A stretch of DNA of 64,000 bases, taken from Saprospiraceae bacterium. GTDB lineage: Bacteria > Bacteroidota > Bacteroidia > Chitinophagales > Saprospiraceae. The number at the start of each line of letters is the position of its first letter. The first letter of the stretch is position 1. Of the stretch, positions 8,030-15,750 are shown in pieces. The stretch covers positions 62,001 to 126,000 of the forward strand of contig JAHDCU010000010.1 in the NCBI GenBank assembly GCA_020629715.1, given 5' to 3'. The notes beneath the pieces are model-generated. The model saw only the letters and a list, made by a program, of their open reading frames with translations. It did no database searches and was not told the origin of the DNA. Position numbers and translations under genes: made by a program.

Positions 8030-10477
8030 ATGAAAATTTTACAAAAGATCTGGAAGCATGCTGTCGCGGTTGTTCTATTTGTGCTGGTCTCAGTCATTTA
8101 TTTTTTACCACAACTACAGGGTAAAGTCATACAATCTTCAGATACAATAGTCTATGAAGGAATGTCCAAAGAGATTAAAGATTATAATGAATCGCATGAT
8201 GATGTAGCACTTTGGACTAACTCTATGTTTGGAGGAATGCCCGCATATCAGATACATGTACGATCGGTAAATAACATTTTAGTCCCGATTGTGAAATCTT
8301 TACGATTTTTTATGGGACGGCCTGCAGGCTTATTCATATCAGGAATGATCTGTTTTTATATCATGCTGATTACCTTAAAAATAGACCCTTGGGTAGCCAT
8401 TGTGTCTAGTATAGCATTTGGACTTACGACCAATAGTTTGGTCTTGTTTCAGGCAGGGCATATGACTAAGATTGCTACTATTATGGTGAGCCCATTAGTT
8501 ATCAGTGGAGTACTGCTGGCTTATCGATCAGAATATTTAAAAGGTGGTATCATATTCGCCATAGGCATGGGGCTAAATCTGATGTCAAATCACCCTCAGA
8601 TGACGTATTATTTAGGTCTGTTTTTAGGGATTTTCGTACTTATTAAGCTGGCAGGATTTATTAAAGAGAATCAAATTAAGGTATTCGCTAAAGCTAGTGG
8701 TGTATTGCTTCTAGGGTTAGTATTGGCCTTTATGTGTAATGCACCAAAACTATGGACAACCTACGAGTACGGAAAAGATACGATGAGAGGAGCTCCCATT
8801 TTAGAAACGGAGGGGATAGCTACCACCAGTAGCGAGACTGAAGGTTTAGAATGGCAATATGCCATGCGATGGAGCAATGGCTGGAGTGATTTTTTTTCAT
8901 CTTATATTCCTCTGGCAGTTGGAGGTAGTTCGGGTGAGGTATTATCAAAAGATAGTAATGTGGCTAAAATTTTAAAACAATTACGTCTAAATGTTAGACG
9001 AGGAACTAACCCGATGCCATTATATTGGGGGGGCTTACCATCAACCTCAGGACCTATATATTTTGGTGCTATCATATTTTTTCTGTTCGTACTTGGCAGT
9101 TTGGTAGTAAAAGGTTCATTAAAATGGTGGCTTGTTGGCGTCTCATTCCTTAGTTTTTTACTCTCGTTAGGAATTAATTTTGAGGAATTTAATCGATTTA
9201 TATTTGATAACATTCCGTTGTATAATAAATTTCGAACACCAAATTCAATTCTCACAGTTACATCTATATTTATTCCATTTTTGGCGGCTACCGGTTTACA
9301 TAAATTCTTGTATTCTAATGACGAGCTAAATAAGCAAAAAGTATTGCTTATTAGTTTCGTTTTCGTTGGTGGTTCGGCAATTATACTCGGGTTATTTGGG
9401 CCTTATATTTTGGATTTCAGCAATATTTATGATTCTAGGCGTCTACAGATTTATCAGCCATATTTACAATCACTGGGGTTAAGTCTAGAAGATTTTATTT
9501 CAGCTTTGGAAATGGATAGAATGGATTTGTTAAGAAGTAGTGCTGTAAAGGTATTTTTCTTGGTGGCATTTTCAACCATATTACTCTTTCTTTATATCAA
9601 GAAAAAGATACCTGCTTTTATCTGTATATTGGCTATTGGAGTATTGAGTTTGATTGATTTAGTGAGTACGGGTAAGAGATATTTAAATCATGATTCTTTT
9701 ATAACGAAAAAGGATTATAATGAATTTAGAGTCACTAGGCCAGTAGATGCTCAGATTCTTCAAGATACCGATCCTTATTATCGAGTACATGATATGACGA
9801 TTGATTTGTTTCAAGATTCAAGATCATCGTATTATCACAAGACTGTAGGAGGTATGCATGCTGCTAAATTGCAACGTATAGATGACATGTACTATAGGCA
9901 TATTGCGAAAGGCAATCAAAAAGTACTCAATATGCTCAATACTAAGTATTATATCATTAATGATGATAATGGTCGTGCTGTAGCTCAACGAAATCCGGCG
10001 GCATTGGGCAACTCCTGGTTTATCAATAATATCAATATTGTAGAAAATGCCAATGCAGAAATTGATGCGTTAAATGACTTTGATCCTGCTGGAGACGTAA
10101 TTATCCATCAAGAATTTTCAGATTATGTTGTGGATTTTAATCCAACCAAAAGTGGAAGTATATCACTAGTCGAATATAGCCCCAACAAATTGACGTATAA
10201 GACTAATACTGATGCAGAGCAGTTTGCAGTATTTTCTGAGGTTTGGTATGGTCCCGATAAGGGCTGGACATCATATATTGATGGTAAGGAGGTAGATCAC
10301 ATTAGAGTCAATTATTTGTTGCGAGGTATGAAAGTGCCAGCTGGAAATCACGAAATCGTATTTGAATTTAAGCCTAGATCATATTATTTAGGTAAGACTA
10401 TTGGTCTTATAGGCTCTATACTTCTAGTCTTATTCACGGCATTCGGTGTTTATAGATATGTAAAGGATAATGTTTAA
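8030..10477 (+). CDS. YfhO family multi-pass membrane protein
   Basis: The 815-residue protein starts with a hydrophobic segment (VVLFVLVSVIYFLPQLQG) followed by a conserved loop with SSDTIVYEGMSKEI and WTNSMFGGMPAYQI, as in YfhO family proteins. About a dozen membrane segments fill residues 80-560. The C-terminal 200 residues are a soluble, mainly beta domain (WYGPDKGWTSYIDG, MKVPAGNHEIVFEFKP) before a last membrane helix. YfhO relatives resemble GT-C glycosyltransferases and in Gram-positives take part in glycosylation of cell-wall polymers; the substrate here is unknown. It is the last gene of the operon beginning at 5872. Confidence 0.88.
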   Translation: MKILQKIWKHAVAVVLFVLVSVIYFLPQLQGKVIQSSDTIVYEGMSKEIKDYNESHDDVALWTNSMFGGMPAYQIHVRSVNNILVPIVKSLRFFMGRPAGLFISGMICFYIMLITLKIDPWVAIVSSIAFGLTTNSLVLFQAGHMTKIATIMVSPLVISGVLLAYRSEYLKGGIIFAIGMGLNLMSNHPQMTYYLGLFLGIFVLIKLAGFIKENQIKVFAKASGVLLLGLVLAFMCNAPKLWTTYEYGKDTMRGAPILETEGIATTSSETEGLEWQYAMRWSNGWSDFFSSYIPLAVGGSSGEVLSKDSNVAKILKQLRLNVRRGTNPMPLYWGGLPSTSGPIYFGAIIFFLFVLGSLVVKGSLKWWLVGVSFLSFLLSLGINFEEFNRFIFDNIPLYNKFRTPNSILTVTSIFIPFLAATGLHKFLYSNDELNKQKVLLISFVFVGGSAIILGLFGPYILDFSNIYDSRRLQIYQPYLQSLGLSLEDFISALEMDRMDLLRSSAVKVFFLVAFSTILLFLYIKKKIPAFICILAIGVLSLIDLVSTGKRYLNHDSFITKKDYNEFRVTRPVDAQILQDTDPYYRVHDMTIDLFQDSRSSYYHKTVGGMHAAKLQRIDDMYYRHIAKGNQKVLNMLNTKYYIINDDNGRAVAQRNPAALGNSWFINNINIVENANAEIDALNDFDPAGDVIIHQEFSDYVVDFNPTKSGSISLVEYSPNKLTYKTNTDAEQFAVFSEVWYGPDKGWTSYIDGKEVDHIRVNYLLRGMKVPAGNHEIVFEFKPRSYYLGKTIGLIGSILLVLFTAFGVYRYVKDNV

Positions 10478-10561
10478 ATTGATTTTTGGTCAACAAAACA
10501 CAAAGGTCATAGAAAATAAACTTATCCATATCTGCCACTTTTCGAACAGAAAAATAGCAGC

Positions 10562-10607
10562 AAAAAAAAAAGAGATTATAGAATAGTATCGATAATCTCT
10601 TTTTTTA
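10562..10607. terminator. Bidirectional terminator between convergent genes
   Basis: A 9-bp perfect stem (AGAGATTAT at 10571-10579 and its complement at 10592-10600) is flanked by a run of A on the left and of T on the right, so it can end both the yfhO operon and the small HTH gene that converges from the right. Confidence 0.8.
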
Positions 10608-10627
10608 TATGAAGTTTTACAAAATTT

Positions 10628-10885
10628 TCAAATCATTTCTGCTTGCTTTTGGCGTAATATTTTATTGGCCAAATCAAGTATATCTGTACGTACTAATTTG
10701 ACTAAACCTCCGTTTGGTCCTTGTTGGATGTGTTTTCCCGTAAGATCTCCTTCATTAAATTTATTAGCACCGAAATAATTTCTAACTGTTTGTTCTTTTA
10801 TGGAAAGTTCTTTAGCTATTTGCTTGATGCTTCCTGTAGGTAATTGATGCTTTATCTTGCGTAATCGTGAAAAAGAAATATTCAT
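10628..10885 (-). CDS. Small helix-turn-helix DNA-binding protein
   Basis: An 85-residue protein. Residues about 5-40 (LRKIKHQLPTGSIKQIAKELS then IKEQTVRNYFGA) read as a helix-turn-helix in which a sensor-like first helix is followed by a recognition helix. Residues 41-85 form a short basic/hydrophobic tail ending in LANKILRQKQAEMI. There is no metal or ligand motif. It is a lone gene between two transcription units. I think it is one of the short HTH proteins common in Bacteroidota, but I cannot name the family or its targets. Confidence 0.7.
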   Translation of the reverse strand: MNISFSRLRKIKHQLPTGSIKQIAKELSIKEQTVRNYFGANKFNEGDLTGKHIQQGPNGGLVKLVRTDILDLANKILRQKQAEMI

Positions 10886-10990
10886 AATGTGTAAAAATTG
10901 TTTAGTTATTTAAAAGATTAGTTGTTGTCCTTAAAATAAACAAATCTTTGGCGATTATCAAGATATGCCAAACATAATGTAGTAGCTTTA

Positions 10991-12103
10991 TTATAAAACG
11001 TGTTCTACTTCGGTATATTCCAATCCAAATGCATCAGCTACGCCTTTAAATACTACTTTATGATCTACGACATTTAGACCTTTACGTAAAGCAGCATCTT
11101 CAGCACATGCGATTTTCCATCCTTTATCCGCCAATTTAAGAGCATATGGGAGGGTTGCATTGGTAAGTGCTATAGTACTAGTATAAGGAACCGCACCTGG
11201 CATATTGGCTACGCAATAATGCACAATATCATCTATGATAAAGGTTGGATTTTCATGTGTTGTAGGTTTACATGTCTCGATACATCCACCTTGATCTACT
11301 GCAACGTCCACTAAAACAGTACCTGGCTCCATATCCTTGAGCATAGCTTTGGTGATTAGGTTAGGTGCTTTAGCGCCTGGGATGAGTACTGCACCTACGA
11401 TTAGATCATGATTTTTGATTAACGATCTGATATTATATTCATTAGAATACATGGTTGTGACATTGGCAGGCATAACATCTGCTAGATATCTCAGTCTAGG
11501 TAGACTTATATCCATCATAGTAACTTGAGCACCTAAGCCTGCGGCCATTTTAGCAGCTTGTGTACCTACGATACCACCTCCTAATATTAATACTTTACCT
11601 GGAGCGACACCAGGTACTCCACCTAGTAGTGTTCCTTTGCCACCCATTGGTTTTTCAAGATATTTTGCCCCCTCTTGTATGGACATCCTACCTGCAACTT
11701 CTGACATAGGGACAAGTAGAGGTAAAGACCTGTCACTTAGCTCTACGGTTTCATAAGCAAGACAGGTAGCTCCACTCTCAAGCATAGCTTCTGTAAGTGG
11801 GCGATGGGAGGCAAAATGAAAATAGGTAAATACAAGTTGATCTTTCTTAATCAGGGCATATTCTGATTCAATAGGTTCTTTTACCTTGATAATCATCTCT
11901 GCGATATCGTAGGTGGCTTCTATAGTGGGTAATATGTTTGCACCTGCTTTGGTGTAGTCTTCATCACTATATCCAGATCCTTTCCCTGCCATACTTTGTA
12001 CATGAACGGAATGTCCTCTTTTTACAAATTCCATAGCGCCAGCTGGTGTTAGAGCAACTCTATTTTCGTTGTTCTTTATCTCTTTGGGTACTCCTATTAT
12101 CAT
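10991..12103 (-). CDS. ald: Alanine dehydrogenase
   Basis: Ald interconverts L-alanine and pyruvate plus ammonia with NAD. The 370-residue length fits the family. Visible hallmarks are the start MIIGVPKEIKNNENRVALTP, the substrate-binding YFHFASHRPL segment with its catalytic His, the Rossmann motif LILGGGIVGTQAAKMAAGLGA, and DVAVDQGGCIETCKPTTH with the catalytic Asp. Upstream on the same strand lies a 600-base geneless region holding two short terminator-ended transcripts; the terminator of the nearer one is about 100 bases from this start codon, so either a promoter lies in those 100 bases or expression depends on readthrough. Confidence 0.97.
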   Translation of the reverse strand: MIIGVPKEIKNNENRVALTPAGAMEFVKRGHSVHVQSMAGKGSGYSDEDYTKAGANILPTIEATYDIAEMIIKVKEPIESEYALIKKDQLVFTYFHFASHRPLTEAMLESGATCLAYETVELSDRSLPLLVPMSEVAGRMSIQEGAKYLEKPMGGKGTLLGGVPGVAPGKVLILGGGIVGTQAAKMAAGLGAQVTMMDISLPRLRYLADVMPANVTTMYSNEYNIRSLIKNHDLIVGAVLIPGAKAPNLITKAMLKDMEPGTVLVDVAVDQGGCIETCKPTTHENPTFIIDDIVHYCVANMPGAVPYTSTIALTNATLPYALKLADKGWKIACAEDAALRKGLNVVDHKVVFKGVADAFGLEYTEVEHVL

Positions 12104-12205
12104 TACTAATTGTTTGAGTTGCTAAAGCTAAATAGAAGTACGAATAAGGAAAAGGAATACGATAAATTAATGTAGGGTAGTTGAATAAATATGGAAGTAA
12201 GTCAA

Positions 12206-12266
12206 TAAAAAAAGCCCGTGAGACGAACCACGGGCATTACTCAATTTAATAACCAAAACTCATATA
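12206..12266 (-). ncRNA. Putative short transcript A (sigma-54 promoter to terminator)
   Basis: On the minus strand, a sigma-54-type promoter is followed about 12 bases later by a predicted start near 12266, a 19-base sequence (AGTTTTGGTTATTAAATTG, 12242-12260), and a 7-bp GC hairpin (GCCCGTG/CACGGGC, 12214-12235) with seven T. The transcript would be about 60 bases. A 5-codon ORF (Met-Ser-Phe-Gly-Tyr-stop) starts at its 5' end. The 19-mer recurs in transcript B at the equivalent place. It may be a small RNA or a truncated leader of ald; not a known family to me. Confidence 0.5.
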
Positions 12267-12276
12267 CCTTCTAAGT

Positions 12277-12292
12277 AGCAAAAGCCGTGCCA
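12277..12292 (-). promoter_or_regulatory. Sigma-54 (-24/-12) promoter
   Basis: The minus strand reads TGGCACGGCTTTTGCT, an exact match to the sigma-54 consensus TGGCAC-N5-TTGC(A/T), with the invariant GG and GC ten bases apart. It points at short transcript A and, beyond that, at ald. No enhancer-binding protein gene was seen in the window. Confidence 0.65.
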
Positions 12293-12376
12293 AAACATTA
12301 TTAAAAGAATTATACAAGAAGTACCCTTTAGATATGAGAGTCGTTTAATTATTGTTCTTATCGAGTAGGTGGATCT

Positions 12377-12433
12377 AATCAAGTATTAGAGATTCATCCC
12401 ATTGGGAGAACTCCAATTTTGAAATACTTGATT
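12377..12433. repeat. 57-base nested inverted repeat
   Basis: An 11-bp perfect outer repeat (AATCAAGTATT at 12377-12387, complement at 12423-12433) encloses an inner imperfect hairpin (ATTGGGAGAACTCCAAT). It lies between the two short transcripts. It has no T tract on either side, so it is not a standard terminator; it may be an RNA structure or a protein-binding site. Confidence 0.45.
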
Positions 12434-12479
12434 TATGAGGTCTGCTTGGATTGATCAATATGCATTAGGATAGTGCATA

Positions 12480-12545
12480 AAAAAAAAGCTCCGAATGACT
12501 TCGGAGCAAAAACGAATTTTACAATTTAATAACCAAAACTTACAC
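12480..12545 (-). ncRNA. Putative short transcript B (TAnnTTTG box to terminator)
   Basis: On the minus strand a TATATTTG box at 12550-12557 predicts a start near 12545, then the same 19-base sequence as in transcript A (12522-12540), then an 8-bp hairpin GCTCCGAA/TTCGGAGC (12488-12507) and a run of nine T. Predicted length is about 65 bases. Apart from the shared 19-mer, the two transcripts differ; the hairpins are unrelated in sequence. No coding capacity beyond a few codons. Confidence 0.5.
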
Positions 12546-12549
12546 AATT

Positions 12550-12557
12550 CAAATATA
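12550..12557 (-). promoter_or_regulatory. -7 box (TATATTTG) for short transcript B
   Basis: Exact match to TAnnTTTG on the minus strand, about 5 bases before the predicted start of transcript B. No clear -33 TTG at the usual spacing. Confidence 0.45.
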
Positions 12558-12706
12558 TAACATATTATTAAAAAGTGTAATATGTAAGCATCTTTTTTTC
12601 AATGCTGTATTTATATAAATTAATTTAAATATGTAAAATGCACAATTTCAGTTGGGTTTGTTATCTATAAGTTTAGAGTAATTATCTAAATCTATATGTA
12701 CTTCTA

Positions 12707-13501
12707 TTAGATACGTACATAATTTAGCAGCGTATCAATACTTTTCTGCCCACCATGGCCAAGACTTATAGAATATTCATTGACATATAGTGCTATATGT
12801 TGAGCTATGACATCATCGTCTAATTCTTGAGAATGCTTTTTTATAAATGGTTTTAATTGATCAGGATTGGAATCAGCATACATTATACTATTTTGAACCA
12901 GATTTGATATTTCAGACATGATTCGTGGCCCCAAACTCTTTTTTACGGCAATACATCCCAATGGTATTGCTGTTGAAGTTTTAGATTCCCAATATTCACC
13001 TAAGTCTTTGACTTTGATAAGTCCTTTGTTTTGGTAGGTAAATCTATTTTCATGTATAATTAGACCTAAATCAATGTCTCCGTTTATGAGTGCCTGTTCA
13101 ATATCCGAGAATAAGTACTCCTTCTTTTGATCTATTTCAGGGTAGGCATATTGAAGTAGCAAGTTTGCGGTGGTATGATGACCAGGAATAGCAACGATAG
13201 CGTCAGATAAATTTGATTTATCCAACCACTTTTTGTCTTTAGTAATGAGCAATGGTCCGCATCCACGTCCAAGGGCTGCACCTGCATCTAAATATTGATA
13301 AGTATTTAAAATTTTGGCATAATTATAAAAACTCATTTTGCTAATATCGAGCTCCTGATTGCGACTCATGGCATTGAGCTTGGCTATATCTTCAATGTGC
13401 CAGCGGAAGCTATACTCTTTAGTGTCGATCCAGCCATTTATTAAAGCTCCTAACATATAAGTGTCATTGGGACAAGGTGAAAATCCAAAACTTAATTCCA
13501 T
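12707..13501 (-). CDS. mqnD: 1,4-dihydroxy-6-naphthoate synthase MqnD (futalosine menaquinone pathway)
   Basis: MqnD converts cyclic dehypoxanthinyl futalosine into 1,4-dihydroxy-6-naphthoate for menaquinone synthesis. The 264-residue protein has the characteristic N-terminus FGFSPCPNDTYMLGA, the segment LDISKMSFYNYAKIL, GRGCGPLLIT, and the C-terminal QHIALYVNEYSISLGHGGQ. The fold is a periplasmic-binding-protein-like two-lobe structure, but no signal peptide is present, as expected for a cytoplasmic enzyme. It stands alone; no mqnA, mqnB or mqnC was recognised in the window. A 14-bp direct repeat lies just upstream of its start. Confidence 0.95.
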   Translation of the reverse strand: MELSFGFSPCPNDTYMLGALINGWIDTKEYSFRWHIEDIAKLNAMSRNQELDISKMSFYNYAKILNTYQYLDAGAALGRGCGPLLITKDKKWLDKSNLSDAIVAIPGHHTTANLLLQYAYPEIDQKKEYLFSDIEQALINGDIDLGLIIHENRFTYQNKGLIKVKDLGEYWESKTSTAIPLGCIAVKKSLGPRIMSEISNLVQNSIMYADSNPDQLKPFIKKHSQELDDDVIAQHIALYVNEYSISLGHGGQKSIDTLLNYVRI

Positions 13502-13513
13502 CTTCCTTTATAG

Positions 13514-13545
13514 TTATTTACTCAATACTGATTATTTACTCAATA
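13514..13545. repeat. 14-bp tandem direct repeat upstream of mqnD
   Basis: TTATTTACTCAATA occurs at 13514-13527 and again at 13532-13545 (18-base period, about two helical turns) in the gap between the divergent mqnD and pseudouridine synthase genes. The spacing suits a regulator binding one face of the DNA, but a chance AT-rich duplication is possible. Confidence 0.4.
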
Positions 13546-13657
13546 TAGATAATTAGTGGCTAGGTTTATGATAGCGTATTAGCACTATAAAGAATAACAG
13601 GTATTTGGTAAAAGGGATTACTATCTTTACGTAATTAAATCAAATCAATTAATTACT

Positions 13658-14341
13658 TTGATCGATCCCGATATTAAAATCATATATGAAGACAATCATT
13701 TGGTGGCTATCAATAAACCAAGTGGATGGCTTGTACATCCTGATCGTACAGAAGATATCACAGCATTAGAACGCGTAAAGTATTACATAAAAGTCCGACA
13801 TAATAAGCCTGGAGATGTTTTTTTGAATTCTATTCATCGCCTTGATCGACCAGTATCTGGGGTATTATTATTTGGGAAAACTTCAAAAGCGCTTACCAGA
13901 ATGAATGAATTGGTCAAAGCTAAAAAGATTGATAAAAAATATCTTTGCCTAGTGGAGCAAAGGCCGGAGCCCATAAAAGGTAGATTGGTAGACTCTATCG
14001 CAAAAAACAAAAAAAAGAATATTTCTTTCGTAACCAATACGAAGAGATTCAATCCGAAGCAGTGCAGTTTACGTTATCAATTACTGCTTTCATTTACGAA
14101 TAAGCATCTACTAGAAATTGAATTGGAGACGGGAAGGTCTCATCAGATAAGAGTACAGCTTAGTCACAATCTCTCACCTATTCTAGGAGATATTAAATAT
14201 GGTGCAAAACGAATTTTGGATGATGCTTCTATAGCTTTACATTGCTCTGAGATGAGTTTTATACATCCTGTTAAAAAGGAGCCTGTAAGGATTACTGCTA
14301 GAGTTCCTGACAATGTAGATTGGCGAGATATCAGTATTTAG
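13658..14341 (+). CDS. RluA family pseudouridine synthase
   Basis: The 227-residue protein carries the RluA-family catalytic motif HRLDRPVSG (residues about 69-77, Asp catalytic), the upstream INKPSGWLVHP strand, and the C-terminal LETGRSHQIRVQLSH and GDIKYGA motifs. It isomerises uridine to pseudouridine in rRNA or tRNA. No S4 RNA-binding domain precedes the catalytic domain, so it resembles the short TruC/RluA forms. The start is a TTG at 13658 by reading frame and homology to the typical N-terminus; no ATG is available nearby, so the exact start is uncertain. Its target base cannot be determined from sequence. Confidence 0.9.
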   Translation: MIDPDIKIIYEDNHLVAINKPSGWLVHPDRTEDITALERVKYYIKVRHNKPGDVFLNSIHRLDRPVSGVLLFGKTSKALTRMNELVKAKKIDKKYLCLVEQRPEPIKGRLVDSIAKNKKKNISFVTNTKRFNPKQCSLRYQLLLSFTNKHLLEIELETGRSHQIRVQLSHNLSPILGDIKYGAKRILDDASIALHCSEMSFIHPVKKEPVRITARVPDNVDWRDISI

Positions 14342-14383
14342 ATTTATTTCGATTACTAAATTATTATTATTGGATTTTCCTTG

Positions 14384-14391
14384 TACTTTTG
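14384..14391 (+). promoter_or_regulatory. -7 box (TACTTTTG) of the SRP RNA gene
   Basis: Exact TAnnTTTG match ending 5 bases before the first base of the SRP RNA stem, which is the expected distance to a transcription start in this phylum. Confidence 0.75.
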
Positions 14392-14395
14392 TAGT

Positions 14396-14487
14396 GTGAG
14401 GACTGAACGGTCAGCTCCCTCTGAATTCCCCCAGGGTGGAAACACAGCAAGGGTAAGAGGTTGTAGCGACTAGGTTTGGTTCCTCAC
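14396..14487 (+). ncRNA. ffs: Signal recognition particle RNA (4.5S-like, bacterial small type)
   Basis: A roughly 92-base hairpin RNA closed by GTGAGGA (14396-14402) and TCCTCAC (14481-14487). The apical part contains the conserved SRP domain IV signature: GGTCAGCTCCC, CCCCAGGGTGGAAACACAGCA with the GGAA tetraloop and the A-rich asymmetric loop (ACAGCA), then AGGGTAAGAGG. It binds Ffh to target membrane and secreted proteins. It has its own TAnnTTTG promoter and ends in a T-rich stretch. It lies between the pseudouridine synthase gene and fsa. Confidence 0.95.
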
Positions 14488-14521
14488 TTTTTTATTTTAC
14501 CATAAAATCAAATTTCCATTT

Positions 14522-15178
14522 ATGAAGTTTTTCATTGATACAGCAGACCTAGATAGCATCAAAGAAGCCAAAGATCTTGGTATCCTGGATGGTGTTACCA
14601 CTAATCCGTCATTGATGGCTAAACAAGGAATAAGTGGAGAGCAGAATGTAATGAATCATTATAAAAAGATATGTGATCTTGTAGAAGGTGATGTGTCTGC
14701 TGAAGTGATATCTACAGATTTTGAAGGCATGGTAAAAGAAGGTGAGGCTTTAGCAGATATTGCGCCTAATATTGTAGTAAAGGTACCGATGATTCAGGAA
14801 GGTATTAAAGCCATCAGCCACTTTACAAATAAGGGAATCAGAACTAATTGTACATTAGTATTTTCAGCGGGACAGGCTATATTAGCTGCCAAGGCTGGTG
14901 CTACATATTTATCGCCATTTATAGGTAGAGTAGATGATCTAAACTGGAACGGTATGGATCTAATCCATGATATTGCTGAGATTTACGCGATTCAAGGATT
15001 TGATACAGAAATATTAGCGGCTTCTGTGAGAAGTTCTCTTCATATAGTTCAAGCGGCCAAGTCAGGTGCAGATGTAGTAACCTGTCCATTGAAAGCTATC
15101 TTGGGATTATTGAAGCACCCATTGACCGACATCGGACTAGCTAAATTTTTAGCGGATCATAAAAAGGTAAATAGTTAA
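14522..15178 (+). CDS. fsa: Fructose-6-phosphate aldolase / transaldolase (TalC/MipB type)
   Basis: The 218-residue protein is the short class-I aldolase form. It begins [16 protein letters not shown], followed by [12 protein letters not shown], and NIVVKVPM with the Schiff-base Lys at about residue 84; later motifs are [23 protein letters not shown] and [26 protein letters not shown]. Proteins of this size and motif set are annotated either as fructose-6-phosphate aldolase or as short transaldolases of the pentose phosphate pathway; sequence reading alone does not settle which reaction dominates. Confidence 0.93.
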   Translation: MKFFIDTADLDSIKEAKDLGILDGVTTNPSLMAKQGISGEQNVMNHYKKICDLVEGDVSAEVISTDFEGMVKEGEALADIAPNIVVKVPMIQEGIKAISHFTNKGIRTNCTLVFSAGQAILAAKAGATYLSPFIGRVDDLNWNGMDLIHDIAEIYAIQGFDTEILAASVRSSLHIVQAAKSGADVVTCPLKAILGLLKHPLTDIGLAKFLADHKKVNS

Positions 15179-15234
15179 TTTTTTTTGTACTTTTACGACA
15201 ACCTGAAAAACCTAGTTTAATATAATACCTAGGT

Positions 15235-15750
15235 ATGAAGTTTGTTTTTCGACTTTCAGTTAGTTTATCCTTTCTCATTCTGAGTATTCAATGTTTCTGT
15301 CAGGCAGAATATTATAATGCAGATTTGGTTGTAATACAAAAGATAAAGGATGTTCCATATATATTTAATTATAGCAAGGATAAGTATGATGTAAAGTCAT
15401 ATGAAGTAGAAGGTAACCAAGTAATTGAATTCTACTCTAAACACAATGGTGACTTCTGTGGTGCATATTTTGATGATTCAAAAGTAAGCCTAGGAAACCT
15501 ACGCTTTGTCAAAGAAAATTTAAGACTTCAAAAGGTTTTAAACGAGAATAGTAAAATTCAAGACCTAGCTAAAGAACTGAACATACCAATCATGGGCATG
15601 CGGTATACAGATTTCATGGATTTATTTTTAGAACCAGCGGATATCACCTACGGTATCCAAGGTGATCAGCAGATCATGTCATTTATTTTTCGTCAAAAGA
15701 AGTTGGTGTTTAGAGATCAGGTTTTAATTGATATTCAAAATACATTCTAG
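15235..15750 (+). CDS. Secreted hypothetical protein
   Basis: A 171-residue protein with a clear signal peptide (MKFVFRLSVSLSFLILSIQCFC, cleavage probably after CQA). The mature part is a mix of strands and helices with two cysteines and no recognised motif. Its last 27 bases overlap the 3' end of the convergent nucleoside phosphorylase gene. Periplasmic or surface location is likely; function unknown. Confidence 0.75.
   Translation: MKFVFRLSVSLSFLILSIQCFCQAEYYNADLVVIQKIKDVPYIFNYSKDKYDVKSYEVEGNQVIEFYSKHNGDFCGAYFDDSKVSLGNLRFVKENLRLQKVLNENSKIQDLAKELNIPIMGMRYTDFMDLFLEPADITYGIQGDQQIMSFIFRQKKLVFRDQVLIDIQNTF

Noticed and set aside
12206-12540. The shared sequence read on the plus strand as gene leaders (CAATTTAATAACCAAAACT)
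   Set aside because: No start codon or gene follows on the plus strand, and both hairpins have their T runs only on the minus strand.
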